Source: Sporotomaculum syntrophicum (lineage in GTDB: Bacteria; Bacillota; Desulfotomaculia; Desulfotomaculales; Desulfallaceae). Taken from it: DNA of 46,746 nt. Location: contig NZ_LSRS01000009.1 of NCBI RefSeq assembly GCF_009932395.1, forward strand, positions 19,455 through 66,200, read 5' to 3'. The notes beneath the pieces are model-generated. The model saw only the letters and a program-made list of their open reading frames with translations. It made no database searches and was not told the origin of the DNA. This document shows positions 15,772 to 24,199 of this stretch, piece after piece. The position numbers and the translations under genes are program-made. How positions within the stretch are numbered: the first letter of the stretch is position 1; each line of letters starts with the position of its first letter.

Positions 15772-17163
15772 CTAAACTAGATCTAATAACCGTACCAGGT
15801 TGTTTATAAATACACAGACCACCACACCTACAGCAGTTGGTATCAAAGCAGCCAATAAAGTCCAACGCCGGCTGCGTTGTTCCCTTTGAATAGTCAACAG
15901 TGTGGTACCGCATGGCCAGTGGCAAAGGGAGAATATCATGGTGCACAGCGCTGTCAACCAGGTCCACCCGTGCTGCTCTACCAGCAGGTGGCGCAGGTCG
16001 GCCAGGCTGGCCAGTTCTGTCATGGCACCGCCGCAAACATAGCTCATGAGCAGAATGGGTAAAACAATTTCGTTGGCCGGCAACCCCAGTATGAAGGCTA
16101 GCAATATAAAACCATCTAAACCCATAAATTTGGCCGGAGTGTCCAGCCAGCCGGCCAGGGTAGATAATAGGCTGGCGCCGTCAACTGTGGTATTGGCTAG
16201 TATCCAGATTAAACCACCTGCGGGCGCGGCGATAACTACGGCACGGCTTAAAACAAATATTGTACGGTCCAGTACTGAGCGTACGAGCACCTGACCGAGT
16301 AGTGGTCTTCGATAAGGTGGCAGCTCCAGGGCAAATGAGGACAGCTCACCGCGCAATATCGTTATAGATAGCAGCCATGATATGGCTAGCGTAACAGTAA
16401 TGCCAAAGACAACCAGCCCGGCTACGGTCAGGGTAGCTATGAAGCTGCTTAGTGATAAAGACACGGAACCGGCGATAAATATGCTAACTAGGGCAATTAA
16501 TGTAGGAAACCTGCCGTTACAGGGCACAAAATTGTTGGTTAGTGTAGCAATCAGCCGCTCCCGTGGTGACTCAATAATACGGCAGGCAATAATGCCGGCA
16601 GCGTTGCAGCCGAAGCCCATGCTCATAGTCAGGGCTTGCTTGCCGTGGGCACCGGCTTTTTTGAAAAAACGGTCCAGGTTAAAGGCCACCCGGGGCAGGT
16701 AACCCAGGTCTTCTAAAAGAGTGAACAGGGGGAAGAAAATGGCCATTGGGGGCAGCATGACTGATACAACCCAGGCTAAACTCCGGTAAACGCCTAAAAC
16801 CAAAAAACCATGCAGCCAGCCGGGGGCATTAAGGGCCATAAATAAATCCGTAAGCCGCTCCTCAATCCAAAAAAGTCCTGTTGCTAGTAAATTTGAAGGT
16901 ATATTGGCGCCGACAATGGTTACCCAGAATACCACAGCCAGCACGCCGAACATGATAGGGAACCCCCATATTGGGGATGTTAATATGTTGTCAATTTGGC
17001 GATCCAAATCTTGCCTTTTTGGGGATGTGTGGCTAACTACTTCACCGGCAATCTGTTCGGCAGTGCTGTAGATGCTGGCCACAATATTGTCCTGTAATTG
17101 GTTCCGGCGTAGTCCGGCGATCTCCTGAGCATCCTCAAGCAGCGGTATTAAAGATTTTTGCAT
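15772..17163 (-). CDS. feoB: FeoB membrane subunit (nucleoside-recognition/gate domains), split from its GTPase
   Basis: The 463-residue protein is the transmembrane half of ferrous iron transporter FeoB. The first 75 residues match the linker that follows the GDI spacer, and two gate regions follow with many hydrophobic helices. The FeoB motif GFGCNAAGIIACRIIESPRERL and the Cys in NNFVPCNGRFPTL are both present. The G domain is a separate gene ending two bases upstream in another frame. This gene has its own ATG with AGGAGG 13 bases before it. The reading frame is intact, so this looks like a natural split rather than decay. It moves Fe2+ across the inner membrane. Confidence 0.85.
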   Translation of the reverse strand: MQKSLIPLLEDAQEIAGLRRNQLQDNIVASIYSTAEQIAGEVVSHTSPKRQDLDRQIDNILTSPIWGFPIMFGVLAVVFWVTIVGANIPSNLLATGLFWIEERLTDLFMALNAPGWLHGFLVLGVYRSLAWVVSVMLPPMAIFFPLFTLLEDLGYLPRVAFNLDRFFKKAGAHGKQALTMSMGFGCNAAGIIACRIIESPRERLIATLTNNFVPCNGRFPTLIALVSIFIAGSVSLSLSSFIATLTVAGLVVFGITVTLAISWLLSITILRGELSSFALELPPYRRPLLGQVLVRSVLDRTIFVLSRAVVIAAPAGGLIWILANTTVDGASLLSTLAGWLDTPAKFMGLDGFILLAFILGLPANEIVLPILLMSYVCGGAMTELASLADLRHLLVEQHGWTWLTALCTMIFSLCHWPCGTTLLTIQREQRSRRWTLLAALIPTAVGVVVCVFINNLVRLLDLV

Positions 17164-17165
17164 TA

Positions 17166-17954
17166 TCAGGCTAATCCCTCCTGCCCCACAGGCATTACAG
17201 GTACTGTTTTGCCGGCATTTAAATAATTCTCCATAGTTTGCACCAGCCTGGTATCACCGTCTAGTAAACGCAGGGTCAGCCAGCGGGAGTTTATAGAATT
17301 GCCTACTATGGCCTTCACCCGAGGTTCCAGCCGGGCGATAGCATCCTCTACATCTTGGCTGTAGCGCACCGGCTGCGGTTTTGTTTGCACTCGTTTGTTT
17401 GCCACATCGCTAACCAGCTCCTTCAGCCGAGGCATGCCCTCACCGCTTCTGGCGGCGGTGGCTACAACAGGTACCCCCAGTCGTTTACTCAATTTATCGG
17501 TGTCTATCCGTATTTTTTTACGCCTGGCTTCGTCAATTAAATTTACACAAATGACCACCCTGCCGGTGATTTCCATGACCTGCAAAGCCAGGTTCAGGTT
17601 GCGTTCTAAACAAGTGGCATCTACCACTACAATGGTGGCATCCGGCCTGGCAAAACAGATGAAATCCCGAGCTACTTCTTCATCGGCTGAATTGGACAGC
17701 AGCGAATAGGTGCCTGGCAGATCGATCAATCTGTACCGGTGCGATTTGTATATATAACTGCCTTCAGCCCGTTGTACCGTTTTACCCGGCCAGTTGCCGG
17801 TATGCTGACGTAAGCCCGTTAAAGCATTAAACACAGTGCTTTTGCCGGTATTGGGGTTACCTGCTAGCGCGATTACATAATCGCAGTCGTCTGCAAGTGT
17901 ATGAAAAATCTCCCGGGTGCTTGACTGTCCGGTTGATTGATAGGTAAGGCCCAT
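17166..17954 (-). CDS. feoB: FeoB small GTPase subunit
   Basis: The 262-residue soluble protein has the FeoB G-domain motifs: G1 GNPNTGKS (32-39), G3 DLPG (78-81), G4 NLID (138-141), and a G5-like AARSGEG near 167-173. A helical GDI spacer extends to about 235. No membrane segment is present. The ATG follows an AGGATCAGGGG site. It ends in TGA two bases before the membrane-subunit ATG, so the two are probably coupled in translation. The GTPase would gate Fe2+ passage through the separate membrane subunit. Confidence 0.88.
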   Translation of the reverse strand: MGLTYQSTGQSSTREIFHTLADDCDYVIALAGNPNTGKSTVFNALTGLRQHTGNWPGKTVQRAEGSYIYKSHRYRLIDLPGTYSLLSNSADEEVARDFICFARPDATIVVVDATCLERNLNLALQVMEITGRVVICVNLIDEARRKKIRIDTDKLSKRLGVPVVATAARSGEGMPRLKELVSDVANKRVQTKPQPVRYSQDVEDAIARLEPRVKAIVGNSINSRWLTLRLLDGDTRLVQTMENYLNAGKTVPVMPVGQEGLA

Positions 17955-18060
17955 TTCCCCTGATCCTTTCGTTAATAATATGGTTATCCATTAGTTATGG
18001 CTGTTTGGATTTACTGGTAATAAACTATTAAACTTGGTAATTTCCAATGCTATTAACACG

Positions 18061-18300
18061 CTATTTCCATGGACTTACCAGCACTTGCCCGGCTACATCC
18101 CGGCGCAGCGCAATCACTGCACCCCTGATATTAAAGGCGATTGGGTCACCTGCTGGACTGCGCCGGATCACTTCCACTTTAGTTCCTGGAACAAGGCCAA
18201 GATCCAGTAGCCTGCGCCGGGTTAACCCCTCGGCTACAACTTCTTTGACCAGGGCGAAAGACCCGTTGCTCAGGCAATTTAGTGTTGTGGTAGCACTCAC
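18061..18300 (-). CDS. feoA: FeoA-family SH3-like protein
   Basis: The 79-residue protein has the FeoA fold signature: an RRRLLDLGLVPGTKVEVIRRSPAGDPIAFNIRG run (28-60) followed by ALRRDVAGQV. FeoA is a small cytoplasmic partner of FeoB in Fe2+ uptake. The GTG start at 18300 follows GGGGGAA. It lies 106 bases upstream of the FeoB GTPase gene on the same strand. In the 5' leader, TTATAGGTATCTAA (18339-18352) is a weak palindrome that could be a DtxR-type operator. Confidence 0.88.
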   Translation of the reverse strand: MSATTTLNCLSNGSFALVKEVVAEGLTRRRLLDLGLVPGTKVEVIRRSPAGDPIAFNIRGAVIALRRDVAGQVLVSPWK

Positions 18301-18338
18301 GTGTATATTCCCCCCAAACTTTATGGTGTATTATTTTG

Positions 18339-18352
18339 TTATAGGTATCTAA
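18339..18352. promoter_or_regulatory. Possible metal-regulator operator upstream of feoA
   Basis: TTATAGGTATCTAA is an imperfect palindrome (outer TTAxA/TxTAA match) between feoA and the DtxR-family regulator gene. Position and AT-rich symmetry suit a DtxR-type site, but the match is weak. Confidence 0.25.
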
Positions 18353-18468
18353 CTTTCTCTATATAATATGTGGTTTGTACTTAAGGTGTTACTGCTTAGG
18401 CGTGTCAAAACGTGGCAGCATGACAATAAAAAAACCGGCTTATACAGCCGGATGAGGTGTTAGTGGTA

Positions 18469-18918
18469 TCATTTCTCGTAACCATCAACTAAGCCCAGTC
18501 CTTGTTGTTTTCTTTTTTGAGAGTGCTTTAAGAATTGCTGGGCACACTCGTCATTCAGCTCAAAAAAATCGACCAGGCTTTCTATAGCCCAGATGGTGGG
18601 TATGGATAAATAATGTTCCATAGCCTCGGTCTCAGCTTTGATATCGCAACTGGAATCAATTACGTACAAAAATCTTTGCAGTATACTGTTCCTCTTAACG
18701 AGGAAATGACCTAGCTTGCGTCCTTTATCAGTTAAAACCAGCTCTCTGTATTTTTTATATACTAAATAATTTTCACTGCTTAGTTTCCTAATGGCGTTAT
18801 TTACCGAGGGCATGGTTACACCAAGGCAAGCGGCAATATCGCTGACCCGCACTACATCATTGTTCAATGAAAAACGGTAAATTTCCTCCAGATAATCCTC
18901 AAGGCTTGGTGATAACAA
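18469..18918 (-). CDS. DtxR/MntR-family metal-dependent transcriptional regulator
   Basis: The 149-residue protein has an N-terminal winged helix (SPSLEDYLEEIYRF, then SDIAACLGVTMPSVNNAIRKL near 26-46) and a helical dimerisation/metal domain with EAMEHYLS (98-105). It lacks the C-terminal SH3 domain, so it is MntR-sized. It starts at TTG behind GGGGGG. The gene lies just upstream of feoA-feoB on the same strand, so it probably represses iron uptake when Fe2+ is plentiful. The metal actually sensed cannot be read from the sequence. Confidence 0.88.
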   Translation of the reverse strand: MLSPSLEDYLEEIYRFSLNNDVVRVSDIAACLGVTMPSVNNAIRKLSSENYLVYKKYRELVLTDKGRKLGHFLVKRNSILQRFLYVIDSSCDIKAETEAMEHYLSIPTIWAIESLVDFFELNDECAQQFLKHSQKRKQQGLGLVDGYEK

Positions 18919-19027
18919 GTAAACCCCCCCTAAAAAAGTACACTGCTTTGCAAAATGATGGTTGAATCTAAACTTATATTAATCTAACTACTTAGTAATT
19001 TTATTAGTATTAAGGTAAAAAAATGTC

Positions 19028-19072
19028 TGGTTTGCATCAAAATTAGTTGGTTTTGCATTTGTAAATTAGTTG
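19028..19072. repeat. Imperfect tandem repeat between divergent dtxR-like and gerM-like genes
   Basis: Two units overlap at their ends: TGGTTTGCATCAAAATTAGTTG (two blocks, 19028-19049) and a 25-base copy (19048-19072) that shares TGGTTTTGCAT and AAATTAGTTG. They sit in the shared upstream region of the regulator and a spore-type lipoprotein. They could be paired binding sites, but nothing else supports this. Confidence 0.5.
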
Positions 19073-19133
19073 TCTCAGGTTTTTAAGCTAGATTTTTAAA
19101 TTGAACATCTAGCGAAAAATCATTACAAATACT

Positions 19134-19162
19134 TTCACTAGTTAAATATTTTAAGGTATACT
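19134..19162 (+). promoter_or_regulatory. Possible vegetative-type promoter for the GerM lipoprotein
   Basis: TTCACT (19134-19139) and TATACT (19157-19162) are separated by 17 bases, 46 bases before the start codon. The -10 is good and the -35 matches four of six. Confidence 0.4.
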
Positions 19163-19208
19163 ATTCTTGCAGGCAGATTTAGCACAATTATGTAAAGGGG
19201 GGTTGTTT

Positions 19209-19823
19209 ATGCTTAAAAGAGTAAATTGTTTTAGACTTAAGTTTATACTGGTACTGGTGGCGGTTCTAGCGCTTATTGTTTTAGTACCGGCGGGTTGTGG
19301 GAATAACGGCTCTACAGATGGTAACCAGAATCCCAACTCATCACAGGGGGATAAGGGGAATAATTCAAACCAGACTGGCGATGGCAGCGACCAATCGGCT
19401 CAGAACCAGCAAAAAGTTACTCTTTACTTCAGTGATGAGCAGGCCATGTATTTATTACCTGAGGAAAGAACCGTCACCAAAGGACATGAATCACTGGAGG
19501 CGGCAGTTATTCAGGAGTTGATTAACGGTCCGGGGAAAGATAGTTTGGTGCGCACGATTCCTGAAGACACTAAACTGATCTCCATATCGGTGGTTAATGG
19601 GGTAGCTAATGTCAACTTTTCTAAGGAATTTCAAAGTAAACATTGGGGCGGTTCAGCGGGTGAAACTATGACTTTGTACTCAGTGGTTAATTCACTGTGC
19701 GAACTCCCTGGTATTGAAAAGGTGCAATTTTTATTGGAGGGTGAGAAGAAGGAAAGTATTTTAAACGGCAACATGGATACGACTGTGCCAATTGAACCTG
19801 ATTATAACTTAATTGAAAATTAA
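19209..19823 (+). CDS. GerM-domain lipoprotein
   Basis: The ATG at 19209 follows AAAGGGGGG, giving 204 residues. A basic, hydrophobic signal peptide ends in the lipobox VPAGC with Cys30. A low-complexity Asn/Gln/Ser/Gly linker covers about 31-68. A GerMN domain follows, with VTLYFSDEQAMYL, LEAAVIQELINGP and a VNGVANVNFSKEF stretch. The GerM domain is found in spore germination/sporulation proteins and in some vegetative envelope lipoproteins. The mature protein would be tethered to the outer face of the membrane. It is a single gene. Confidence 0.85.
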   Translation: MLKRVNCFRLKFILVLVAVLALIVLVPAGCGNNGSTDGNQNPNSSQGDKGNNSNQTGDGSDQSAQNQQKVTLYFSDEQAMYLLPEERTVTKGHESLEAAVIQELINGPGKDSLVRTIPEDTKLISISVVNGVANVNFSKEFQSKHWGGSAGETMTLYSVVNSLCELPGIEKVQFLLEGEKKESILNGNMDTTVPIEPDYNLIEN

Positions 19824-19860
19824 AATAATTTTACTCAGTAAAAAACTGGGTATTATTTTA
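19822..19860 (+). terminator. Weak terminator after the GerM lipoprotein
   Basis: An imperfect stem (AAATAATTTTACTCAG/CTGGGTATTATTT) begins at the stop codon and ends in a T-rich tract. Confidence 0.5.
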
Positions 19861-19946
19861 TAGCATATAAATTTTTTATGAAGGGATACTAAAATCGTTA
19901 ACTGGATATGATAATCCTTAAAAAATTTTTCTAGGAGGTGACGGTT

Positions 19947-20279
19947 TTGGCAGAAGGAACGGTAACAAATTTAATGACGTTGGAAAATACGCTTCCGGAA
20001 TTAATGAGCAAAACTGCCGCCACCGGTATAGTGCCACAGGATTTACAGCCTTATGTGGCCCCTGCTCTTGAGGAGTTTAGAAATGAAATGGCCTCTGAAT
20101 TGGGTATGCACGACTACTCTTATATAGACAAAGGGGAACTGCCCAGTCGCATGAATGGTAAAGTGGGTGGTGGAATGACTAAAAAAATGGTCTCCTTTGC
20201 CGAAGCGGTGCTGGCTTGGAATTATAAAAATCGTACTTTGCTGAATGAAACTGTAGATGCAAAGCCCGAAATGAACTGA
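19947..20279 (+). CDS. Divergent alpha/beta-type small acid-soluble spore protein
   Basis: The TTG at 19947 is eight bases after AGGAGG, giving 110 residues; a GTG at 19938 overlaps the RBS. Residues 40-90 match the alpha/beta SASP core: ALEEFRNEMASELG (40-53), SRMNGKVGGGMTKK (67-80) and MVSFAEAVL (81-89), compared with the usual KxEIAxEFG, SRxNGxVGGEITKR and MxxxAE. The E-x-A-S-E segment is the usual GPR protease cut region. A 40-residue N-terminal extension and a longer spacer (HDYSYIDKGELP) are unusual. Such proteins coat spore DNA. A strong terminator follows, so the gene is monocistronic. Confidence 0.8.
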   Translation: MAEGTVTNLMTLENTLPELMSKTAATGIVPQDLQPYVAPALEEFRNEMASELGMHDYSYIDKGELPSRMNGKVGGGMTKKMVSFAEAVLAWNYKNRTLLNETVDAKPEMN

Positions 20280-20287
20280 ATAATCAA

Positions 20288-20327
20288 AAAGATGCTGCCA
20301 AGGGAATTACCCTGCAGCATCTTTTTT
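20288..20327 (+). terminator. Terminator after the SASP gene
   Basis: An 11-base perfect stem (AAAGATGCTGC/GCAGCATCTTT) with a 13-base loop is followed by a T run. Confidence 0.85.
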
Positions 20328-20488
20328 GATGCTTAGGTGTGCCGGTAGTTACTTTCATGCAAGAAAAAAATATTATCACGTTTGAGGAGTACGTGAATAA
20401 TTATGCGGGTCAATGAAAACCGGGTTTGAAGAGTAGCGGTGCAAATAATATAATTATTATGAAAGTTTAGTATTAGGAGGCGAAAATA

Positions 20489-20956
20489 ATGAAAAAAGCC
20501 AAGGATATCATGACGGCTAATGTGATTACTGTAAACTCTAATGATGATGTAGATAAAATGGCGCGCTTATTGCTGGAGCACCGGATCAGCGGGTTACCGG
20601 TGGTGGATGATAACGGTAAATTAGTAGGTGTAGTTAGTGAGACAGACTTGGTTTTTCAGGAAAAACCAGTTAGAGCTCCATTTTATGTGGTACTATTCGA
20701 CAGCCCCATTTATTTGGAAAACCCCAACCGGTTTATTCATGATGTCAAGCGTGCGGTTGCTCAAAAGGTAGGTGCCCTGATGTCAACCAAACTCTATACT
20801 GTTGGTCCTGACGCATCAATTGAAGATGTGGCCACAATCGTTACCGAAAAGGATGTTAACCGGGTGCCAGTAGTTGATAATGATGGTAAATTAATAGGAA
20901 TCATTACCCGTCAGGATATCATAAAAGCAAGTTTTAAAGGTGAAGACCAGAAGTAA
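20489..20956 (+). CDS. Tandem CBS-domain protein
   Basis: The 155-residue protein consists of two CBS domains: about 4-65 (ITVNSNDDVDKMARLLLEHRISGLPVVDD) and about 92-150 (LYTVGPDASIEDVATIVTEKDVNRVPVVD). Each ends in a GKLxGxxxxxD strand. Such two-CBS proteins usually bind adenine nucleotides and regulate partner proteins. No catalytic or DNA-binding part is present. The ATG follows AGGAGGCG. It is a lone gene between a terminator and a convergent gene, so no partner can be named. Confidence 0.9.
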   Translation: MKKAKDIMTANVITVNSNDDVDKMARLLLEHRISGLPVVDDNGKLVGVVSETDLVFQEKPVRAPFYVVLFDSPIYLENPNRFIHDVKRAVAQKVGALMSTKLYTVGPDASIEDVATIVTEKDVNRVPVVDNDGKLIGIITRQDIIKASFKGEDQK

Positions 20957-21019
20957 AGCGGGGTGCCTTAAAACTGCTTTTGTATTTGACGTCCTTTCAT
21001 TTTTGTCTCCAGGGTTAAG

Positions 21020-21901
21020 TCAATAAGTGTCAATAAGTGGCTCAATATTATACAAGGCCAGGAAATTTTGCAGTTCGTCAATCACCTCGATTAATTCCAC
21101 AGCCTTTGCTTCGGAATCGTATATCGCCCGCCCAAAGGCGTAAGCGCCTTCTCTTTCGGGACATTCTTTGCATGGTGGCAAAGCCTGTTTATTAAACCAT
21201 CTTTTAGCTGTAGAATAGGGTGTATGAAAGCAGAACCGGTAGTCCTGGCAGCAGATGATAAATTCGTACAGACTGTAGTACTTATATTCTTTTATACATT
21301 TATTACATCCACCGGTTTTATCCAGGTATTCCAGGTAACTGAGACGTTGGTTGTTAGCTTTTGCCCGGCACTCAGGGCATAAAACGATTTTATTGGTCCC
21401 TTCAATTAAACTGATCTTGAGCCAATCAGTGCGCTGGTAATAGTTCTTGACCAGTGTATGCAGTACGGTCTCCTTTAAATCGTACAGGTAGGAACTGCCT
21501 GCTTTGGCGTAATGATTGAGATAGTAAAGGTAGTAGGCGGTTTTTAGTATTTCGTGTCGCTCTTGGGTCAGTTCATTTAACGAATTAAAAAATTGCTCCT
21601 TGCGATTAACCTTGTCGCGGTAGGATTGGTGTCTGTAAGCCCTTGCCCGGGCCATCCTGTTGCCGCCATGGTGATAGTTGTCATATCGTTCCCAGGCTTG
21701 TTTAATTCTGGGCATGGCAGGTATAAGAGTTTGAACCTGTGTACGGTTAAATAGCTGCATAACACCGTTTTTAAAACTTACCTGTTTTTTTACCTCGAGA
21801 TAACCCTCTCTGGTCAGTCGTATAATATTAATGGGGTTAATGCCCAGTGTCTGGCTGATTTGGGCCGGATTGAGCAATTCTTGTTCATTTGATATGGACA
21901 C
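21020..21901 (-). CDS. Uncharacterised HTH protein with several Cys pairs
   Basis: The GTG at 21901 is seven bases after GGGAGG, giving 293 residues. The N-terminal 45 residues look like a MerR-like or site-specific HTH (LNPAQISQTLGINPINIIRLTREGYL). The middle is helical and rich in Tyr, Arg and His. The C-terminal half has CPEC, CNKC, CCQDYRFC and CKEC clusters, suggesting two zinc ribbons. I do not recognise the family. The combination would fit a DNA-binding regulator or a plasmid/phage-type protein, but no neighbour supports either. It is convergent with the CBS gene. Confidence 0.75.
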   Translation of the reverse strand: MSISNEQELLNPAQISQTLGINPINIIRLTREGYLEVKKQVSFKNGVMQLFNRTQVQTLIPAMPRIKQAWERYDNYHHGGNRMARARAYRHQSYRDKVNRKEQFFNSLNELTQERHEILKTAYYLYYLNHYAKAGSSYLYDLKETVLHTLVKNYYQRTDWLKISLIEGTNKIVLCPECRAKANNQRLSYLEYLDKTGGCNKCIKEYKYYSLYEFIICCQDYRFCFHTPYSTAKRWFNKQALPPCKECPEREGAYAFGRAIYDSEAKAVELIEVIDELQNFLALYNIEPLIDTY

Positions 21902-22146
21902 AGCAATCCCTCCCATATACCACTGGTTTTATGCTCTATATTTACTTTATCATATATTTAAAGCATACTGTACAGGAAAGTATTGTTGGTATTAATTGTA
22001 GTTATTTACATGGCGGTGTTTGGTATGTTAGCCTTGTAAACAGGAGAACAAACATGTCTAATATATTATTAGAAGGTTGCAGTAGCATTTGCAAAATATA
22101 TTCAGGCTACCATAAGATATACAGAAAATTGTTAGGGGGTTAATGT

Positions 22147-23589
22147 ATGGCAATTTCGCTTAATGTTACTATTCGTTTAAAGTTGGTTAATAAGCCCGGC
22201 ATGCTGGCTCAAGTGCTGGCCGTAATTGCCGCGGAGGGAGGCAATCTGGGTTCCATAGATGTGGTATCCGTTGAATCAGGTTATGTTATCAGAGAATTAA
22301 TGGTTGGATTTTCTGAACGGAAAAACATGGCTAGATTGGTCGGCGCACTGGAAGAAATTCCAGGCGTAGAGGTGGAGCAGGTTGCTGATCGGGTATTTAC
22401 CAAACACCTGGGTGGTAAAATGGAAATTAAAGCTCGAAGTGAAATCCTTGACCGTGAGGATTTAAGCACGGTATACACTCCGGGGGTGGCCCGCGCTTCC
22501 CAGGCTATTGCAGACGACCCTGAACTGGTTTACCAGCTGACTATTAAGGGTAATTCGGTGGCTATTGTTACCGATGGCACTGCTGTTTTAGGGCTGGGTG
22601 ACATCGGTCCAGAAGCAGCCTTGCCGGTGATGGAGGGTAAAGCTTTATTATTTAAAAAGTTTGGTGGTATTGATGCGGTGCCTCTGTGTCTTAATGTACA
22701 CAGCATAAAGGAAATTGTAGACACAGTGGTAGCCTGTGCGCCTACTTATGGAGGTATTAACCTGGAGGATATAGCCGCCCCCAAGTGTTTTTCTATTGAG
22801 GAAGAACTGGTCCGCCGGCTGGATATTCCGGTATTTCACGATGACCAGCACGGTACGGCTATTGTAGTGACAGCAGGTTTAATCAATGCGCTGCGGGTTG
22901 TGGGTAAAAGTATCGACCAGGTTAAAATAGTGATTAACGGCGCAGGTGCGGCTGGTGTGGCTGTAACTAAAATGCTTCTGGTGACGGGTGCACGTGATAT
23001 AATAATCTGCGACCGCAATGGAGCCATTAGCCGGGACAATTTATCGGCAGTTGACTCAAAAAAATGGTTGGCCGAGCATACTAACAAGGGTTGCGTGCAT
23101 GGCAGCTTGCCGGAGGTTATCGGAGGGGCCGACGTTTTTATCGGGGTTTCCGGTCCTGGTTTACTGCACCGGGAAGATATTTTGCGCATGGCGGAAAAAC
23201 CGATTATCTTTGCCCTGGCTAACCCAGTGCCCGAGGTGGATCCTAACGAGATACAGGATATTGCTGGAGTTATTGCTACCGGGCGTTCTGATTTTCCCAA
23301 TCAGATCAACAACGTTTTGGCTTTTCCCGGCGTTTTCCGGGGGGCGTTGGATTGCCATGCCCGTGTAATAAACGATGCCATGTGCCTGGCGGCGGCCCGT
23401 GTGCTGGCAGATCTGGTACCGGCCGAGCAGCTTTCCCCAGAATATATTATCCCTTCGGTTTTTCATGAAGGTGTTTGCCCGGCAGTCTCCCATGCAGTGC
23501 AGAAAGCAGCTAAAGAAACAGGCGTGTCCCGCAGATATCGTTTTGAGGAAAAGCAACAGGACAAGATACTTGTTTTTAACGCTGATTAA
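22147..23589 (+). CDS. NAD-dependent malic enzyme with an N-terminal ACT domain
   Basis: The 480-residue protein begins with an ACT domain (about 5-78, RLKLVNKPGMLAQVLAVIAAEGG). A malic enzyme follows: VYTPGVARAS near 110, VTDGTAVLGLGDIGP near 140, PLCLNV, and the signature FHDDQHGTAIV. The dinucleotide site VINGAGAAGVAV and a C-terminal ANPVPEVDP and GRSDFPNQINNVLAFPG complete the fold. It decarboxylates malate to pyruvate and reduces NAD(P)+. The ACT domain implies control by a small ligand, perhaps an amino acid. The ATG follows TTAGGGGG, and a terminator comes directly after. Confidence 0.92.
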   Translation: MAISLNVTIRLKLVNKPGMLAQVLAVIAAEGGNLGSIDVVSVESGYVIRELMVGFSERKNMARLVGALEEIPGVEVEQVADRVFTKHLGGKMEIKARSEILDREDLSTVYTPGVARASQAIADDPELVYQLTIKGNSVAIVTDGTAVLGLGDIGPEAALPVMEGKALLFKKFGGIDAVPLCLNVHSIKEIVDTVVACAPTYGGINLEDIAAPKCFSIEEELVRRLDIPVFHDDQHGTAIVVTAGLINALRVVGKSIDQVKIVINGAGAAGVAVTKMLLVTGARDIIICDRNGAISRDNLSAVDSKKWLAEHTNKGCVHGSLPEVIGGADVFIGVSGPGLLHREDILRMAEKPIIFALANPVPEVDPNEIQDIAGVIATGRSDFPNQINNVLAFPGVFRGALDCHARVINDAMCLAAARVLADLVPAEQLSPEYIIPSVFHEGVCPAVSHAVQKAAKETGVSRRYRFEEKQQDKILVFNAD

Positions 23590-23615
23590 CTTGGCTTAAA
23601 CATTCGACAACAAAG

Positions 23616-23656
23616 AAATCAGCAGGCGTACCTGTCAGGTAGCACCTGCTGATTTT
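23616..23656 (+). terminator. Terminator after malic enzyme
   Basis: An 11-base stem (AAATCAGCAGG/CCTGCTGATTT) with an internal AGGTACC-like loop is followed by TTTT. It lies 26 bases after the stop. Confidence 0.8.
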
Positions 23657-23708
23657 GATGGTATGAGTAAATTTGCCGTTAAACTAGATTGACCCAACGC
23701 ACAAACGT

Positions 23709-23846
23709 TTAAATAAAAATTGCTACTGCGCAGAATAAAAAGCCAAAAAATATGACAGCTGGGATAATGTTATTGTTACTCCACTCTGAATAATCCATTC
23801 TGAAGTCTTCTTGTGCCGGTGCTCCATGTGCATCATGTGGATCCAT
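23709..23846 (-). CDS. 45-residue single-span membrane peptide
   Basis: A GGGGAGGGA ribosome binding site precedes ATG 23846, and the frame ends at 23709 with TAA. The N-terminal half is polar and acidic (MDPHDAHGAP, then QEDFRMDYSEW). The C-terminal half, from about 27 to 45, is one hydrophobic segment (IIPAVIFFGFLFCAVAIFI). The RBS and this amphipathic layout support a real gene. The function is unknown; it would be a small inner-membrane protein with a cytoplasmic or exported N-terminus. Confidence 0.6.
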   Translation of the reverse strand: MDPHDAHGAPAQEDFRMDYSEWSNNNIIPAVIFFGFLFCAVAIFI

Positions 23847-24199
23847 AGTATTCCCTCCCCAAAATATTTTAATTGTTATTTTATTGTATAGAGCTTTAGT
23901 ATTATTTTACATGGAGAGATGCATAACTTTCAATATAAAAATGGGTAATAAATATTGGCCATTATGGTAAAACCATAAAAATTTTAGATGCCTGCAACCC
24001 GTTTGCACTCTTTGCCAGATCCAAAAGTCTAGTCATTGCATGTTGTATACTACGCTGTTATTATATTTATAATAAGTGTTTATGTGTTTAGACCTGCTCA
24101 GGAGTTTATTATATCATCACCGGCTCGCGGAAAATGATATATTACATGTTAACGGGATAAGCATTTACTGAAGTGCATTTTGGGAGGTAGAACAGCTTT

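Noticed and set aside
15677-16036. 119-codon minus-strand frame inside feoB
   Set aside because: It overlaps the FeoB membrane gene in another frame; the FeoB motifs show which frame is real.
17161-17168. FeoB break read as a sequencing or inactivating frameshift
   Set aside because: Both halves have intact frames, complete domain ends and separate starts, so a natural split is simpler.
21889-22143. Open frame of 84 codons before the malic enzyme gene
   Set aside because: It overlaps the start of the HTH gene on the other strand, lacks an RBS and gives an unnatural composition.
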